64,000 bases of DNA from JAVBJN01 sp031546985 (lineage in GTDB: Bacteria; Bacteroidota; Bacteroidia; Chitinophagales; Chitinophagaceae). Location of the stretch: contig JAVBJN010000045.1 of NCBI GenBank assembly GCA_031546985.1, forward strand, positions 10,504 to 74,503, given 5' to 3'. The notes under the pieces were generated by a model. The model saw only the letters and a program-made list of their open reading frames with translations, searched no databases and had not been told where the DNA came from. Every line of letters starts with the position of its first letter. Position 1 is the first letter of the stretch. Of the stretch, positions 42,971 through 51,327 are shown piece after piece. Both the position numbers and the translations under genes were made by a program.

Positions 42971-44044
42971 ATGTATCAGACCATTATTACCGGCACCGGT
43001 AGCTTTATTCCTTCCCAGATTAAAACCAACCGCGATTTTACTGTTCACGACTTTTATGACGAAGCCCATCAACGCATTACAACGCCTCCGATGGAAGTGG
43101 TGGAAAAATTTAAAGACATTACGGGCATTGAAGAGCGCAGGTATGCCGATGCCGACATGAATACATCAGACATGGCTACGATTGCCGCCCGGCTGGCCAT
43201 TGAAGATTCGGGCATTGACCCCGAAACGCTGGACCAGATTATTGTAGCCCACAACTTTGGAAACGTTATACAACATACCATCCAGACCGATGCAGTGCCT
43301 TCGCTGGCCAACCGGGTAAAAAACGGATTGGGCATACACAACCCTTCGTGCGTAGCCTATGATTTACTGTTTGGCTGTCCGGGATGGATACAATCGGTAA
43401 TCCAGATCAACGCTTTTTTCAAAAGCGGCCTATCTAAAAAAGCACTGGTCATTGGCGCCGAAACCCTGAGCAGGGTGATTGACAAATACGACCGCGATAG
43501 TATGATATTCAGCGATGGCGCGGGCGCTGCGGTGCTGGAGCGTATAGAAACCGACGGAAACGGCCCGGGCATCTTATCCTTTAGCGCGCAATCGCACTCC
43601 AACGAAGAAGCTTATTTTCTGAACCTGGGCAAATCCAATTTTCCGGGTTCCGACCCCCGCATCCGGTTTATTAAGATGAAGGGACGCAAGATCTACGAAT
43701 ACTCTATGATTCACGTACCGCAGGCCATGAAAGAATGCCTGGACCAATCTGGCGTAGGTATTGATGAGGTAAAGAAGGTATTTATTCACCAGGCCAACGA
43801 AAAAATGGACGAAGCCATCATTAAACGGTTTTACAAACTGTACGACCGCGAAGTGCCTGGCAATATTATGCCTATGAACATACACCTGCTGGGCAATAGC
43901 TCGGTAGCTACCGTGCCCACCCTGCTCGATATGGTGCGCAAAGGCCAGCAGCAAAGCCACCAGCTCAACCCCGGTGATGTTATTTTGTTCGCTTCTGTGG
44001 GCGCGGGCATGAACATTAACGCGGTTTGTTACCGAATGCCGTAA
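42971..44044 (+). CDS. 3-oxoacyl-ACP synthase III-like ketosynthase (stand-alone)
   Basis: A 357-aa KAS III fold enzyme with C136 (LLFGCPGWIQS), H273 (IHQANEKMD) and N309 (LLGNSSVATVP). It is distinct from the pair at 22927 and 25380, with a Pro after the catalytic Cys and a different N-terminus (TGTGSFIPSQIKTN). The usual FabH partners (plsX, fabD, acpP) are absent nearby. It may start a special fatty acid or pigment chain, or act as a secondary FabH. The frame begins at the ATG at 42971, with a TAACTTTA -7-like element at 42941. Confidence 0.85.
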   Translation: MYQTIITGTGSFIPSQIKTNRDFTVHDFYDEAHQRITTPPMEVVEKFKDITGIEERRYADADMNTSDMATIAARLAIEDSGIDPETLDQIIVAHNFGNVIQHTIQTDAVPSLANRVKNGLGIHNPSCVAYDLLFGCPGWIQSVIQINAFFKSGLSKKALVIGAETLSRVIDKYDRDSMIFSDGAGAAVLERIETDGNGPGILSFSAQSHSNEEAYFLNLGKSNFPGSDPRIRFIKMKGRKIYEYSMIHVPQAMKECLDQSGVGIDEVKKVFIHQANEKMDEAIIKRFYKLYDREVPGNIMPMNIHLLGNSSVATVPTLLDMVRKGQQQSHQLNPGDVILFASVGAGMNINAVCYRMP

Positions 44045-44144
44045 CGATTTTTTGATTTCTGATTTTACGATCGCTGATTTGAAGAGACCATCGGATGGTA
44101 AATACCTTCCCCTACCTAAACACATAATATAATAACATATACAT

Positions 44145-44177
44145 AACGACCCTCTGACTCATAATCAGAGGGTCGTT
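44145..44177. terminator. Strong hairpin terminator before dinB
   Basis: AACGACCCTCTGA (44145-44157) and TCAGAGGGTCGTT (44165-44177) form a perfect 13-bp stem with a 7-nt loop, ending the KAS III transcript. Confidence 0.85.
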
Positions 44178-44207
44178 GCTTTTCATTCCTACCTTTTTTA
44201 GTTTTTT

Positions 44208-44228
44208 ATTACTAATATTTTTAGTAAT
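44208..44228. promoter_or_regulatory. Palindromic operator candidate of the dinB-dnaE cassette
   Basis: ATTACTAA (44208-44215) and TTAGTAAT (44221-44228), a perfect 8-bp inverted repeat around TATTT, 27 bp before the dinB start. Its right arm overlaps a -7-like TAATTTAG (44225-44232), the place for a repressor such as a LexA-type protein. Confidence 0.6.
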
Positions 44229-44255
44229 TTAGCAACAGGCTAACCACCAGATGTT

Positions 44256-45503
44256 ATGTTACTGAACGATCCGAACCGGTTTATTGCTCATTTTGACCTC
44301 GATGCTTTTTTTGTAAGCGTAGAGGTTAAAAAGGATTCCAAATTGGAGGGTATTCCCCTGCTTATTGGAGGTAAGAGCGACCGGGCGGTGGTGGCTGCCT
44401 GTAGCTATGAAGCCCGCAAATTTGGCATTCACAGCGCTATGCCTATGAAACTGGCCCTGCGGCTTTGCCCGGAGGCCAAAGTTATTAGCGGTGATATGGA
44501 AAGCTACAGCTGGCACTCGCAGAAAGTAACCGAAATCATTGCGAAGAATGTACCGGTGTATGAAAAAGCCAGTATCGACGAGTTTTACATAGACCTCACC
44601 GGCATGGACCGCTTTTTGGGCTGTGCCAAATATGTAAATGAGCTGCGGCAAACCATTATTAAGGAGTCGGGACTACCCATTTCCTTTGGCCTGGCCTCCA
44701 ACAAGCTCATTAGTAAGGTGGCCACCAACGAGATTAAACCCAACGGGCAGCTACAAATTCCTTTTGGGCAGGAAAAAAGTTTTCTGGCGCCCATGGTGGT
44801 AGAAAAATTGCCCATGGTGGGCCAGCAAACCGCCGCCCTGCTGCACCAGATGGGGGTAAACACCATTCGCCTGCTGAGCGAGATACCAATGCAAATGTTG
44901 CATAACCTGATGGGTAAACGGGGCATTGAGCTGTGGCGCAGAGCCAATGGTATTGATGAAACCCCCATTATCCCTTACAGCGAGCAAAAAAGCATTAGCA
45001 CCGAAAGCACTTTTGAAAGCGATACCATCGACATCCGTTTCCTGGAAACCGAACTGGTGCGTATGACGGAAAAAATAGCGTTTGAACTGCGCTCGCAACA
45101 GAAATTAACCGGGTGTGTAACCGTTAAACTGCGGTACTCCAGTTTTGATACGGTAACCAAACAATGCAGCCTGTCTTATACCGGCAGCGACCATATTCTG
45201 CTGCAAACCGTACGCGAGCTGTTTCGCAAGCTGTACGACAAGCGGTTGCTGGTGCGGCTTATTGGCGTGCGGTTCTCACACCTGGTGCCCGGCAACTACC
45301 AGATAAGCCTGTTCGACGATACCGAAAAAATGATAAGCCTCTACCAGGCCATCGACAGTGTTAAAAGCCGTTTTGGCGCCGATCGGCTCATGCGCGCGTC
45401 GGGCATGCACGGCGAAGCCGAAAAACAACAACGCAAAGCGCAATACCTTCTTAAACTAAAATACGCCGCCGAAAAGCAGGAGCAATTCCGGAAAACACCA
45501 TAA
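44256..45503 (+). CDS. dinB: Y-family DNA polymerase (DinB/Pol IV type)
   Basis: A 415-aa translesion polymerase. The catalytic carboxylates are present: D14 in HFDLDAFFVSVE and D108-E109 in ASIDEFYIDLTG. HhH region: VVEKLPMVGQQTAALLHQMG. The little-finger domain ends with QISLF at 349-353, a good match to the beta-clamp-binding motif. So this is an active Pol IV rather than an ImuB-type dead homologue. The second polymerase gene follows after 51 bp, and a palindrome covers its promoter, suggesting damage-controlled expression. Confidence 0.92.
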   Translation: MLLNDPNRFIAHFDLDAFFVSVEVKKDSKLEGIPLLIGGKSDRAVVAACSYEARKFGIHSAMPMKLALRLCPEAKVISGDMESYSWHSQKVTEIIAKNVPVYEKASIDEFYIDLTGMDRFLGCAKYVNELRQTIIKESGLPISFGLASNKLISKVATNEIKPNGQLQIPFGQEKSFLAPMVVEKLPMVGQQTAALLHQMGVNTIRLLSEIPMQMLHNLMGKRGIELWRRANGIDETPIIPYSEQKSISTESTFESDTIDIRFLETELVRMTEKIAFELRSQQKLTGCVTVKLRYSSFDTVTKQCSLSYTGSDHILLQTVRELFRKLYDKRLLVRLIGVRFSHLVPGNYQISLFDDTEKMISLYQAIDSVKSRFGADRLMRASGMHGEAEKQQRKAQYLLKLKYAAEKQEQFRKTP

Positions 45504-45554
45504 ACCTGCGCCCCCCTGACCAAATCGCAACCTTTCACCTAAATCCGGCAACGC

Positions 45555-48515
45555 ATGTACCTCAATTGCAAAACTTTTCTCAGCTACCGCTACGGCACAC
45601 TAGACACCCAAGAACTGGTGACAGCCGCAGCGGCAGCCGGCGTAACCTGCATGGCGCTCACCAACATCAACAACACTTCGGATATATGGGATTTTATGGG
45701 TTTCTGCCACGAATCGGGCATACGTCCCATTGCCGGAGTGGAAGTGCGCAATGGCGACCAGTTCTGCTACCTGCTGCTGGCCCGCAACAACCTGGGGCTG
45801 CAGCATATCAACCGGTTTTTATCGGTGCACCTGCAACAGAAACAACCGTTTGCCACCCGTCCGCTTATCGATTCCGAAACGGTATGGGTCGTTTACCCAT
45901 TGGGCCAGCACGACCCGGCAACCCTGCACCCGCACGAACTTATTGGCGTAAAACCTGTGCAGGTCAATAAGCTGTACACCTTATACCAGGCCCAATACGC
46001 GCACAAATATGTGGTGCAGCAACCCGTAACGTATTTACACAAAGCTGGCTATAATACCCACCGCCTGCTGCGCGCTATTGATAAAAACATATTGCTGAGC
46101 CAGCAGCAGGCTTCAGAAATTGCCGGCCCCGACGAGTTGCTGGAGCCAGAGGCAAAGCTGCTGCAATGCTTTGAGTCTTACCCCCAAATCGTGCACAACA
46201 CCTATACTGTAATGGCCAGTTGTGAAATAGCCCTCGATTTTAAAGCAGATAAGAACAGGAAGCTGTTTACCCATAGCGCAGAAGAAGACTGGCGCATGCT
46301 GGAACGCCTGTCGCTTGAGGGGCTGGCCTACCGCTACCCCGAAAGCCACAAAGATCATATAGAGGCCAAAGCCAGGCTGTATAAGGAACTAAGCATTATA
46401 AGCAAGCAAGGTTTTATCACCTATTTTCTCATTACCTGGGATATTATACGGTATGCCCGCCACAAAGATTTCTTTTATGTAGGCCGGGGCAGCGGCGCCA
46501 ATTCTATGGTGGCTTACTGCCTCAAAATTACCGATGTAAACCCGCTGGAGCTGGACCTCTATTTTGAACGGTTTCTGAATCCCAACCGCTCTTCGCCGCC
46601 CGATTTTGATATGGACTTTAGCTGGAAAGACCGCGATGAGATCATCCGATACGTGTTTGACACCTACGGCAGCGATCATGTTTCGTTGCTGGGCATGTAC
46701 AGCACCTTTCAAAAAAATGCTACCATCCGCGAGCTGGGCAAAGTATTTGGATTGCCCAAACATGAAATAGACGCGCTGCTGCGCAAGCCCGAGCTGCCTG
46801 ACGCCAAAGACGCAGAAGACAAGATTCATCGTATCATTTTGCAGTATAGTAAGGCGCTGACCAACTTCCCCAATCACCTGAGCATTCATGCCGGGGGTAT
46901 GCTCATCAGCGAGCTTCCCATTCACCACTATACCGTTACCGAACTGCCGCCCAAAGGTTTTGCCACTTCGCAGCTGGATATGCATGTAGCCGAAAAAATA
47001 GGTTTAAACAAATTCGATATCCTGAGCCAGCGCGGCCTGGGGCATATCAAAGATGCCATACAACTGGTGCAGGAAAACAAACAGGTGAGCATTGACATAC
47101 ATGAGGTAGAAAAATTTAAAAAAGATCCGGTGCTGGCCCAAAAGATAAAACAGGCCGATTCTATCGGGTGCTTTTACATCGAAAGTCCGGCCATGCGGCA
47201 ATTGCTGCAAAAGCTCCGCTGCGAAGATTACCTTACGCTGGTGGCTGCCAGCTCCATCATAAGGCCGGGTGTGGCGCAAAGTGGTATGATGCGGCAATAC
47301 ATTCTCCGGTTTCATGATCCCAAACAAGTCGTGTACCTGCATCCTAAAATGGAAGAATTGCTTAAAGAGACTTTTGGTGTAATGGTGTACCAGGAGGATG
47401 TGATTAAAGTGGCCCACCATTTTGCCGGGCTGGATATGGCCGAGGCCGATATTCTGCGCCGGGCCATGAGTGGCAAGTACCGCGGGCACGATGTGTTTCT
47501 GCAAATCCGGCAGAAATTCTTCAACAACTGCGATGCCTTTGGCTACGATAAAAACGTTACGGCAGAGGTATGGCGGCAGATCGAAAGTTTTGGCGGCTAT
47601 TCCTTTAGCAAGGCACACAGCGCCAGTTTTGCGGTAGAGAGCTACCAGAGCCTGTACCTCAAAACCTATTTCCCCATGGAATTTATGGTGGCCGTTATCA
47701 ACAACTTCGGCGGCTTTTACAACACCGAATTGTACTTCCACGAGCTCAAAAGAACCGGGGCACAGATCCACGCCCCTTGTGTAAACCAAAGCAAGCAGCT
47801 TACCCAACTATACGATAAAGAGGTGTACCTCGGTTTTGTGCATATCCAAAACCTCGAAGAACAATTGATTTACCGCATACTGGAAGAACGGCACCGCCAC
47901 GGCTCCTTTCTGCACCTGCAGGATTTTATAGAGCGGGTGCAGCCACCACTGGAGCAACTCAATATCCTTATTCGCTGCGGAGCCTTACGCTTTACCGGCA
48001 AAAACAAAAAAGCCCTGCTCTGGGAAGCCAATTTCCTGCAAAAGAAAAACAAACAGCATGTACCTGCACACAGCAGCATTTTTGAAGAAAAACCTATGGA
48101 TTTTGTACTGCCGGAGCTGCACCAGCACCCACTCGATGATGCGCTGGATGAAATGGAGATATTGGGCTTTCCGTTGGGAGATGTATTTCGCTTGCTGGAT
48201 GATCCGGAGCCGGTTAAATACACCAAAACCATTGACCTGCCCCAGCTACAGGGTACACAGGTCGATATGATGGGCTATCTCGTAACCAGCAAATACGCCA
48301 GAACGCTAAAAGGTGAGCACATGTTTTTTGGCACTTTCCTCGATGCAGATGGCAACTGGCTCGATACCGTACACTTTCCAGATAGCGCCCATGCTTACCT
48401 ATTACAAGGAAGAGGTTTCTACCGCCTGCAGGGCATTGTTAACGAAGAGTTTGGCGTATATACCGTTAATGTCACCCATATGCAGAAAATGGGGCTGAAA
48501 GGCAGGAGGAGTTAG
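45555..48515 (+). CDS. DnaE-type polymerase III alpha, accessory (DnaE2/ImuC-like)
   Basis: A 986-aa C-family polymerase, shorter than the replicative DnaE (about 1150 or more). The palm has PPDFDMDFSW with D350, D352 and D354, and GRGSGANSMVAYCLKITDVN, and SGKYRG and FGGYSFSKAHSASFAVESYQ follow, so the polymerase core is intact. The N-terminal PHP region is degenerate: the usual T-D-H motif reads ALTNINNTS. C-terminal residues about 870-986 form an OB-like domain. It pairs with the Y-family polymerase 51 bp upstream. A second, replicative dnaE should exist elsewhere in the genome; this one is likely for translesion synthesis. Confidence 0.88.
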   Translation: MYLNCKTFLSYRYGTLDTQELVTAAAAAGVTCMALTNINNTSDIWDFMGFCHESGIRPIAGVEVRNGDQFCYLLLARNNLGLQHINRFLSVHLQQKQPFATRPLIDSETVWVVYPLGQHDPATLHPHELIGVKPVQVNKLYTLYQAQYAHKYVVQQPVTYLHKAGYNTHRLLRAIDKNILLSQQQASEIAGPDELLEPEAKLLQCFESYPQIVHNTYTVMASCEIALDFKADKNRKLFTHSAEEDWRMLERLSLEGLAYRYPESHKDHIEAKARLYKELSIISKQGFITYFLITWDIIRYARHKDFFYVGRGSGANSMVAYCLKITDVNPLELDLYFERFLNPNRSSPPDFDMDFSWKDRDEIIRYVFDTYGSDHVSLLGMYSTFQKNATIRELGKVFGLPKHEIDALLRKPELPDAKDAEDKIHRIILQYSKALTNFPNHLSIHAGGMLISELPIHHYTVTELPPKGFATSQLDMHVAEKIGLNKFDILSQRGLGHIKDAIQLVQENKQVSIDIHEVEKFKKDPVLAQKIKQADSIGCFYIESPAMRQLLQKLRCEDYLTLVAASSIIRPGVAQSGMMRQYILRFHDPKQVVYLHPKMEELLKETFGVMVYQEDVIKVAHHFAGLDMAEADILRRAMSGKYRGHDVFLQIRQKFFNNCDAFGYDKNVTAEVWRQIESFGGYSFSKAHSASFAVESYQSLYLKTYFPMEFMVAVINNFGGFYNTELYFHELKRTGAQIHAPCVNQSKQLTQLYDKEVYLGFVHIQNLEEQLIYRILEERHRHGSFLHLQDFIERVQPPLEQLNILIRCGALRFTGKNKKALLWEANFLQKKNKQHVPAHSSIFEEKPMDFVLPELHQHPLDDALDEMEILGFPLGDVFRLLDDPEPVKYTKTIDLPQLQGTQVDMMGYLVTSKYARTLKGEHMFFGTFLDADGNWLDTVHFPDSAHAYLLQGRGFYRLQGIVNEEFGVYTVNVTHMQKMGLKGRRS

Positions 48516-48600
48516 AGATTACGGATTAACGGATTACGAATTGGCGGATTGGAACACCTGCTATCACAAACAGCAAGAAAGAACTGGCAGGGCTTTCGCC

Positions 48601-48714
48601 AAAAGTGAAAGGTGAAAAGTCAATAGTGAATAAAACGCCCCCTGCGTCTCGTGTGAAACCATATTCTCCGCCGTGCCCCCGCATGGGCGGGACAAGCTGC
48701 TGCGTCGCTGTGAG
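48601..48714. repeat. Modular intergenic repeat, copy C
   Basis: 7-bp units AGTGAAA, GGTGAAA, AGTCAAT, AGTGAAT (48604-48631), then CCCCTGCGTCTCGTGTGAAA, CATATTCTCCGC, and the hairpin CCCGCATGGGCGGGACAAG followed by CTGCTGCGTCGCTGTGAG. It is directly followed by a second copy. Confidence 0.8.
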
Positions 48715-48717
48715 AAG

Positions 48718-48803
48718 CCAAAAGTAAAAGATGAAAAGTCAATAGTGAATGAAATCCCCTGCGTCTTTGCGTGAAATCATATTCTCCGCTGCGACGCCGC
48801 GAG
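48718..48803. repeat. Modular intergenic repeat, copy D (tail-deleted)
   Basis: 7-bp units AGTAAAA, GATGAAA, AGTCAAT, AGTGAAT (48723-48750), then GAAATCCCCTGCGTCTTTGC and CATATTCTCCGC as in copy C, but the CCCGC/GCGGG hairpin is missing. The 48516-48874 gap also holds GGATTACG-type (48529-48552) and ATTAGCCAATTG-type (about 48846-48873) low-complexity repeats, no gene. Confidence 0.78.
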
Positions 48804-48874
48804 CCCTTCCAGGTATCTGAGCATTTCAAAGGCTCTCCACCATTGGCACATTAGCCAATTGAATCATTAGCACA

Positions 48875-49540
48875 TTATTTCTCCCCTTCCCACTCTGCAT
48901 AAAACTGGCCGAGGTATTGCTCCATAAACTGATGGCGGCTTTCGGCCATGCGTTTGCCGGTAGCAGTATGCATACGGTCTTTCAGCAACAGCAGTTTTTC
49001 ATAAAAATGATTGATGGTAGGTGCTGTGCTGTTTTTGTACTGTTCCTTATCCATATGCAGGTCTGGCGCAATGGTGGGGTCGTATAGCGCCCGGTTCTTA
49101 AAACCACCGTAGTTAAATGCACGGGCCACACCAATCGCGCCCAACGCATCGAGCCGGTCGGCATCCTGCACCACAGCCAGTTCAGGAGAGTGAAAAGTAG
49201 CGGCTTGTTTACCACCCTTGAAAGAAACATTACGTATAATCTGCACCACATGATCTGTAATGCTATCCGGCACACCTATGCTTTGCATAAAGACCTCCGC
49301 TTTGCGCGGACCAATCTCTTCATCGCCGTTATGGAATTTAGAATCGGCAATATCGTGCAGCAAAGCACCCAGGTCTACCACCAGGGCATTTACCTGCTCT
49401 TCGGCTGCAATCCGTTGCGCGGTTTGCCATACCCGGTATATATGCCACCAATCGTGGCCACCTTCGGCATGCTGCAGTTCGCGCTTAACATAAGCAACGG
49501 TTTCCGTTACAATCTGGTTGGGAGATACGGCTGTTTCCAT
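48875..49540 (-). CDS. HD-domain phosphohydrolase
   Basis: A 221-aa protein with the metal-binding HD pattern: GGHDWWHIYRVW (first His), LGALLHDIADSKF (H-D) and VQDADRLDALGAIGVARAF (final Asp). This matches YedJ/YpgQ-type small HD hydrolases, which act on phosphate esters such as nucleotides. No membrane segment or signal peptide. It is upstream of nothing obvious on its strand; the esterase gene precedes it by 41 bp, and the two may be co-transcribed. Confidence 0.88.
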   Translation of the reverse strand: METAVSPNQIVTETVAYVKRELQHAEGGHDWWHIYRVWQTAQRIAAEEQVNALVVDLGALLHDIADSKFHNGDEEIGPRKAEVFMQSIGVPDSITDHVVQIIRNVSFKGGKQAATFHSPELAVVQDADRLDALGAIGVARAFNYGGFKNRALYDPTIAPDLHMDKEQYKNSTAPTINHFYEKLLLLKDRMHTATGKRMAESRHQFMEQYLGQFYAEWEGEK

Positions 49541-49581
49541 GCGTCAAAAATAACAGGATTCCATTGCAGGGCCAAGCCCCG

Positions 49582-50934
49582 TTACCTGATTTCCACTTTA
49601 CGCTGTACAGTACCTGCATTCAGTTTTACCTGCACCATGTATAAGCCCTTGGCGTAACCACCCAGGTCTACCAGTTGTTTTTGTGCGGGATGCAGCTGCT
49701 GCCATATTTTTCTACCGGTAAGGTCATAGACCTCAATGGATACAGGTTGTTCCGTACAGGCTACTTCGAACCAATGCGAGGCCGGGTTGGGAGCAACCAG
49801 CACACTGGCTGCCGCTTTTTCAACAGAAGCCAGGCCTACCGCCAGGCAATTGCCCCGGTCTATGCGCGCTTTGAGAAATACATACATTTTTTCCTCGATC
49901 TCATTCATATACACATCGTGGCACACCGAGTTAATACAATCTACTATACAGTTGTCGCGGAATAAGGTATCGGCGTAAATGCTACCGCTCAGGTGACGCA
50001 CCCGGCTGTAGATGAGCGAAGAGCCCTGTATTACCGGCCAGTGCGCCTGCGGATTGGGATCACCACAACCTAGTGTGAGCACGGCACTACAGGTTACGCT
50101 GGCCAGTGCAAAAGGCTGGTTCTGGCCAAACGGCACCACCTGGTCGTTTGGTTTATGGTAAAGCAGCATAGGCGGATCATCTGCATGAATCTCACTGGTA
50201 TCGTACACCGCACCCATAGCAGACACTACTGCTTTGATATTGGTTTCTGCACCCGGGTATAAATTCAAGGTTCCTTCCATGGGCCCCAGATCGCCCCGGT
50301 CGAACAGGCAACCCGCCGGCAGCAAGGCGCAGCCACTGTATACCGTAGCATTAGCAGATGGCGCAATGGCCCCACACGAAGCTGGTTTACTTTTGCCATA
50401 CACCACCTGCAAAGCGGTGATACCCCCGGCGCTGGCGCCACCCAGAAATACGTTCTTGGCACAAATAGAGTCTACATTTTTCTTAATCCACCGGATAGCG
50501 CCCTTTACATCCTGCATAGCCCGGTAACTGGCGCGGAACGCCTCTGCGCTATCGGCAATATACCCGCATTTGGCACCTGCACAGGTAGGATTGGTGCTGC
50601 TGTTGTTCTGCAAACCCAGGCGGTAATCTACCGTAGCCGCCACATACCCCCGCTCTGCCATTGCAATACAAGCCGCAGCCATATCGGCCCGGGTACCAGA
50701 GATAAAAGCCCCGCCATGCACCCAAACCATTACCGGCCGGGCAGCATTATTATCGCCCACCGGGTAATAAATATCCATTTTAAGGGTTACCGGATTGCCG
50801 CAGGCATCGGGCATTACGCCATATGTTACATCTTTTACTACACGGGAATTATAGATCGGGGTAAGGTAATCGGGCTGGGCAAATGAAAGGATAGTACAGC
50901 ACAATGAACCTAGGAATAGTAGTATTGTTTTCAT
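49582..50934 (-). CDS. Secreted carboxylesterase with T9SS type A sorting domain
   Basis: A 450-aa exported alpha/beta hydrolase. Signal peptide MKTILLFLGSLCCTILSFAQ. The oxyanion-hole motif HGGAF is near residue 75 and the nucleophile elbow GGASAGG near 170, as in type B carboxylesterases and feruloyl/xylan esterases. Eight or more cysteines in the body (for example SCGAIAPS, SGCALLPAGCLF) suggest disulfides. Residues about 375-450 (VAPNPASHWFEVACTEQPVS ... YDLTGRKIW ... GLYMVQVKL) are the C-terminal sorting domain for type IX secretion. The substrate is unknown. Confidence 0.87.
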   Translation of the reverse strand: MKTILLFLGSLCCTILSFAQPDYLTPIYNSRVVKDVTYGVMPDACGNPVTLKMDIYYPVGDNNAARPVMVWVHGGAFISGTRADMAAACIAMAERGYVAATVDYRLGLQNNSSTNPTCAGAKCGYIADSAEAFRASYRAMQDVKGAIRWIKKNVDSICAKNVFLGGASAGGITALQVVYGKSKPASCGAIAPSANATVYSGCALLPAGCLFDRGDLGPMEGTLNLYPGAETNIKAVVSAMGAVYDTSEIHADDPPMLLYHKPNDQVVPFGQNQPFALASVTCSAVLTLGCGDPNPQAHWPVIQGSSLIYSRVRHLSGSIYADTLFRDNCIVDCINSVCHDVYMNEIEEKMYVFLKARIDRGNCLAVGLASVEKAAASVLVAPNPASHWFEVACTEQPVSIEVYDLTGRKIWQQLHPAQKQLVDLGGYAKGLYMVQVKLNAGTVQRKVEIR

Positions 50935-51029
50935 CAGGAAAGATTTTGGTGGTAGTTAACACATGGTAAAATACCATTTTATATTTACAAATAGCCGGCA
51001 AGCCATTTAGCATCTTAACGAAATATGGC

Positions 51030-51037
51030 TATTTTTG
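51030..51037 (+). promoter_or_regulatory. -7 element (TATTTTTG) of the ACP-KS-CLF operon
   Basis: Exact TAnnTTTG match 29 bp before the ACP ATG. TTTA at 51006-51009 stands 20 bp upstream, near the -33 position. Confidence 0.6.
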
Positions 51038-51066
51038 CACGATTGAATCAACTTTCGATATCACAC

Positions 51067-51324
51067 ATGGAGGATTTTAAGCGCACACTGAAAGAGCAGA
51101 TTATTGAAGCACTGAACCTGCAGGGCATGAAACCTGAAGAGATTAACGATAGTGCGCCACTGTTCGGAGACGGATTGGGACTGGACAGCATTGACTCCCT
51201 CGAAATGATGGTATTACTGGAGCGCACCTACGGCATTAAAATCGAAGATGCGCGCGAAGGCCGCAAAGTATTGACCTCTATTGATACCATGGCCGATTAT
51301 ATCCAGACCCACCGTAAACTCTAA
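51067..51324 (+). CDS. Acyl carrier protein
   Basis: An 85-aa ACP from the ATG at 51067 (MEDFKRTLKEQIIEAL); an earlier in-frame start would lie in the promoter. The phosphopantetheine site is S41 in GLGLDSIDSLEM. The helical pattern and length match carrier proteins of type II pigment and polyketide systems rather than the housekeeping AcpP (which has DSLD-x-V-E). It is followed 3 bp later by a ketosynthase. It would carry the growing chain for the KS-CLF pair. Confidence 0.9.
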   Translation: MEDFKRTLKEQIIEALNLQGMKPEEINDSAPLFGDGLGLDSIDSLEMMVLLERTYGIKIEDAREGRKVLTSIDTMADYIQTHRKL

Positions 51325-51327
51325 AAC

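Noticed and set aside
47004..47807. 267-aa minus-strand frame inside the dnaE-like gene
   Set aside because: Shadow of the conserved polymerase core on the other strand.
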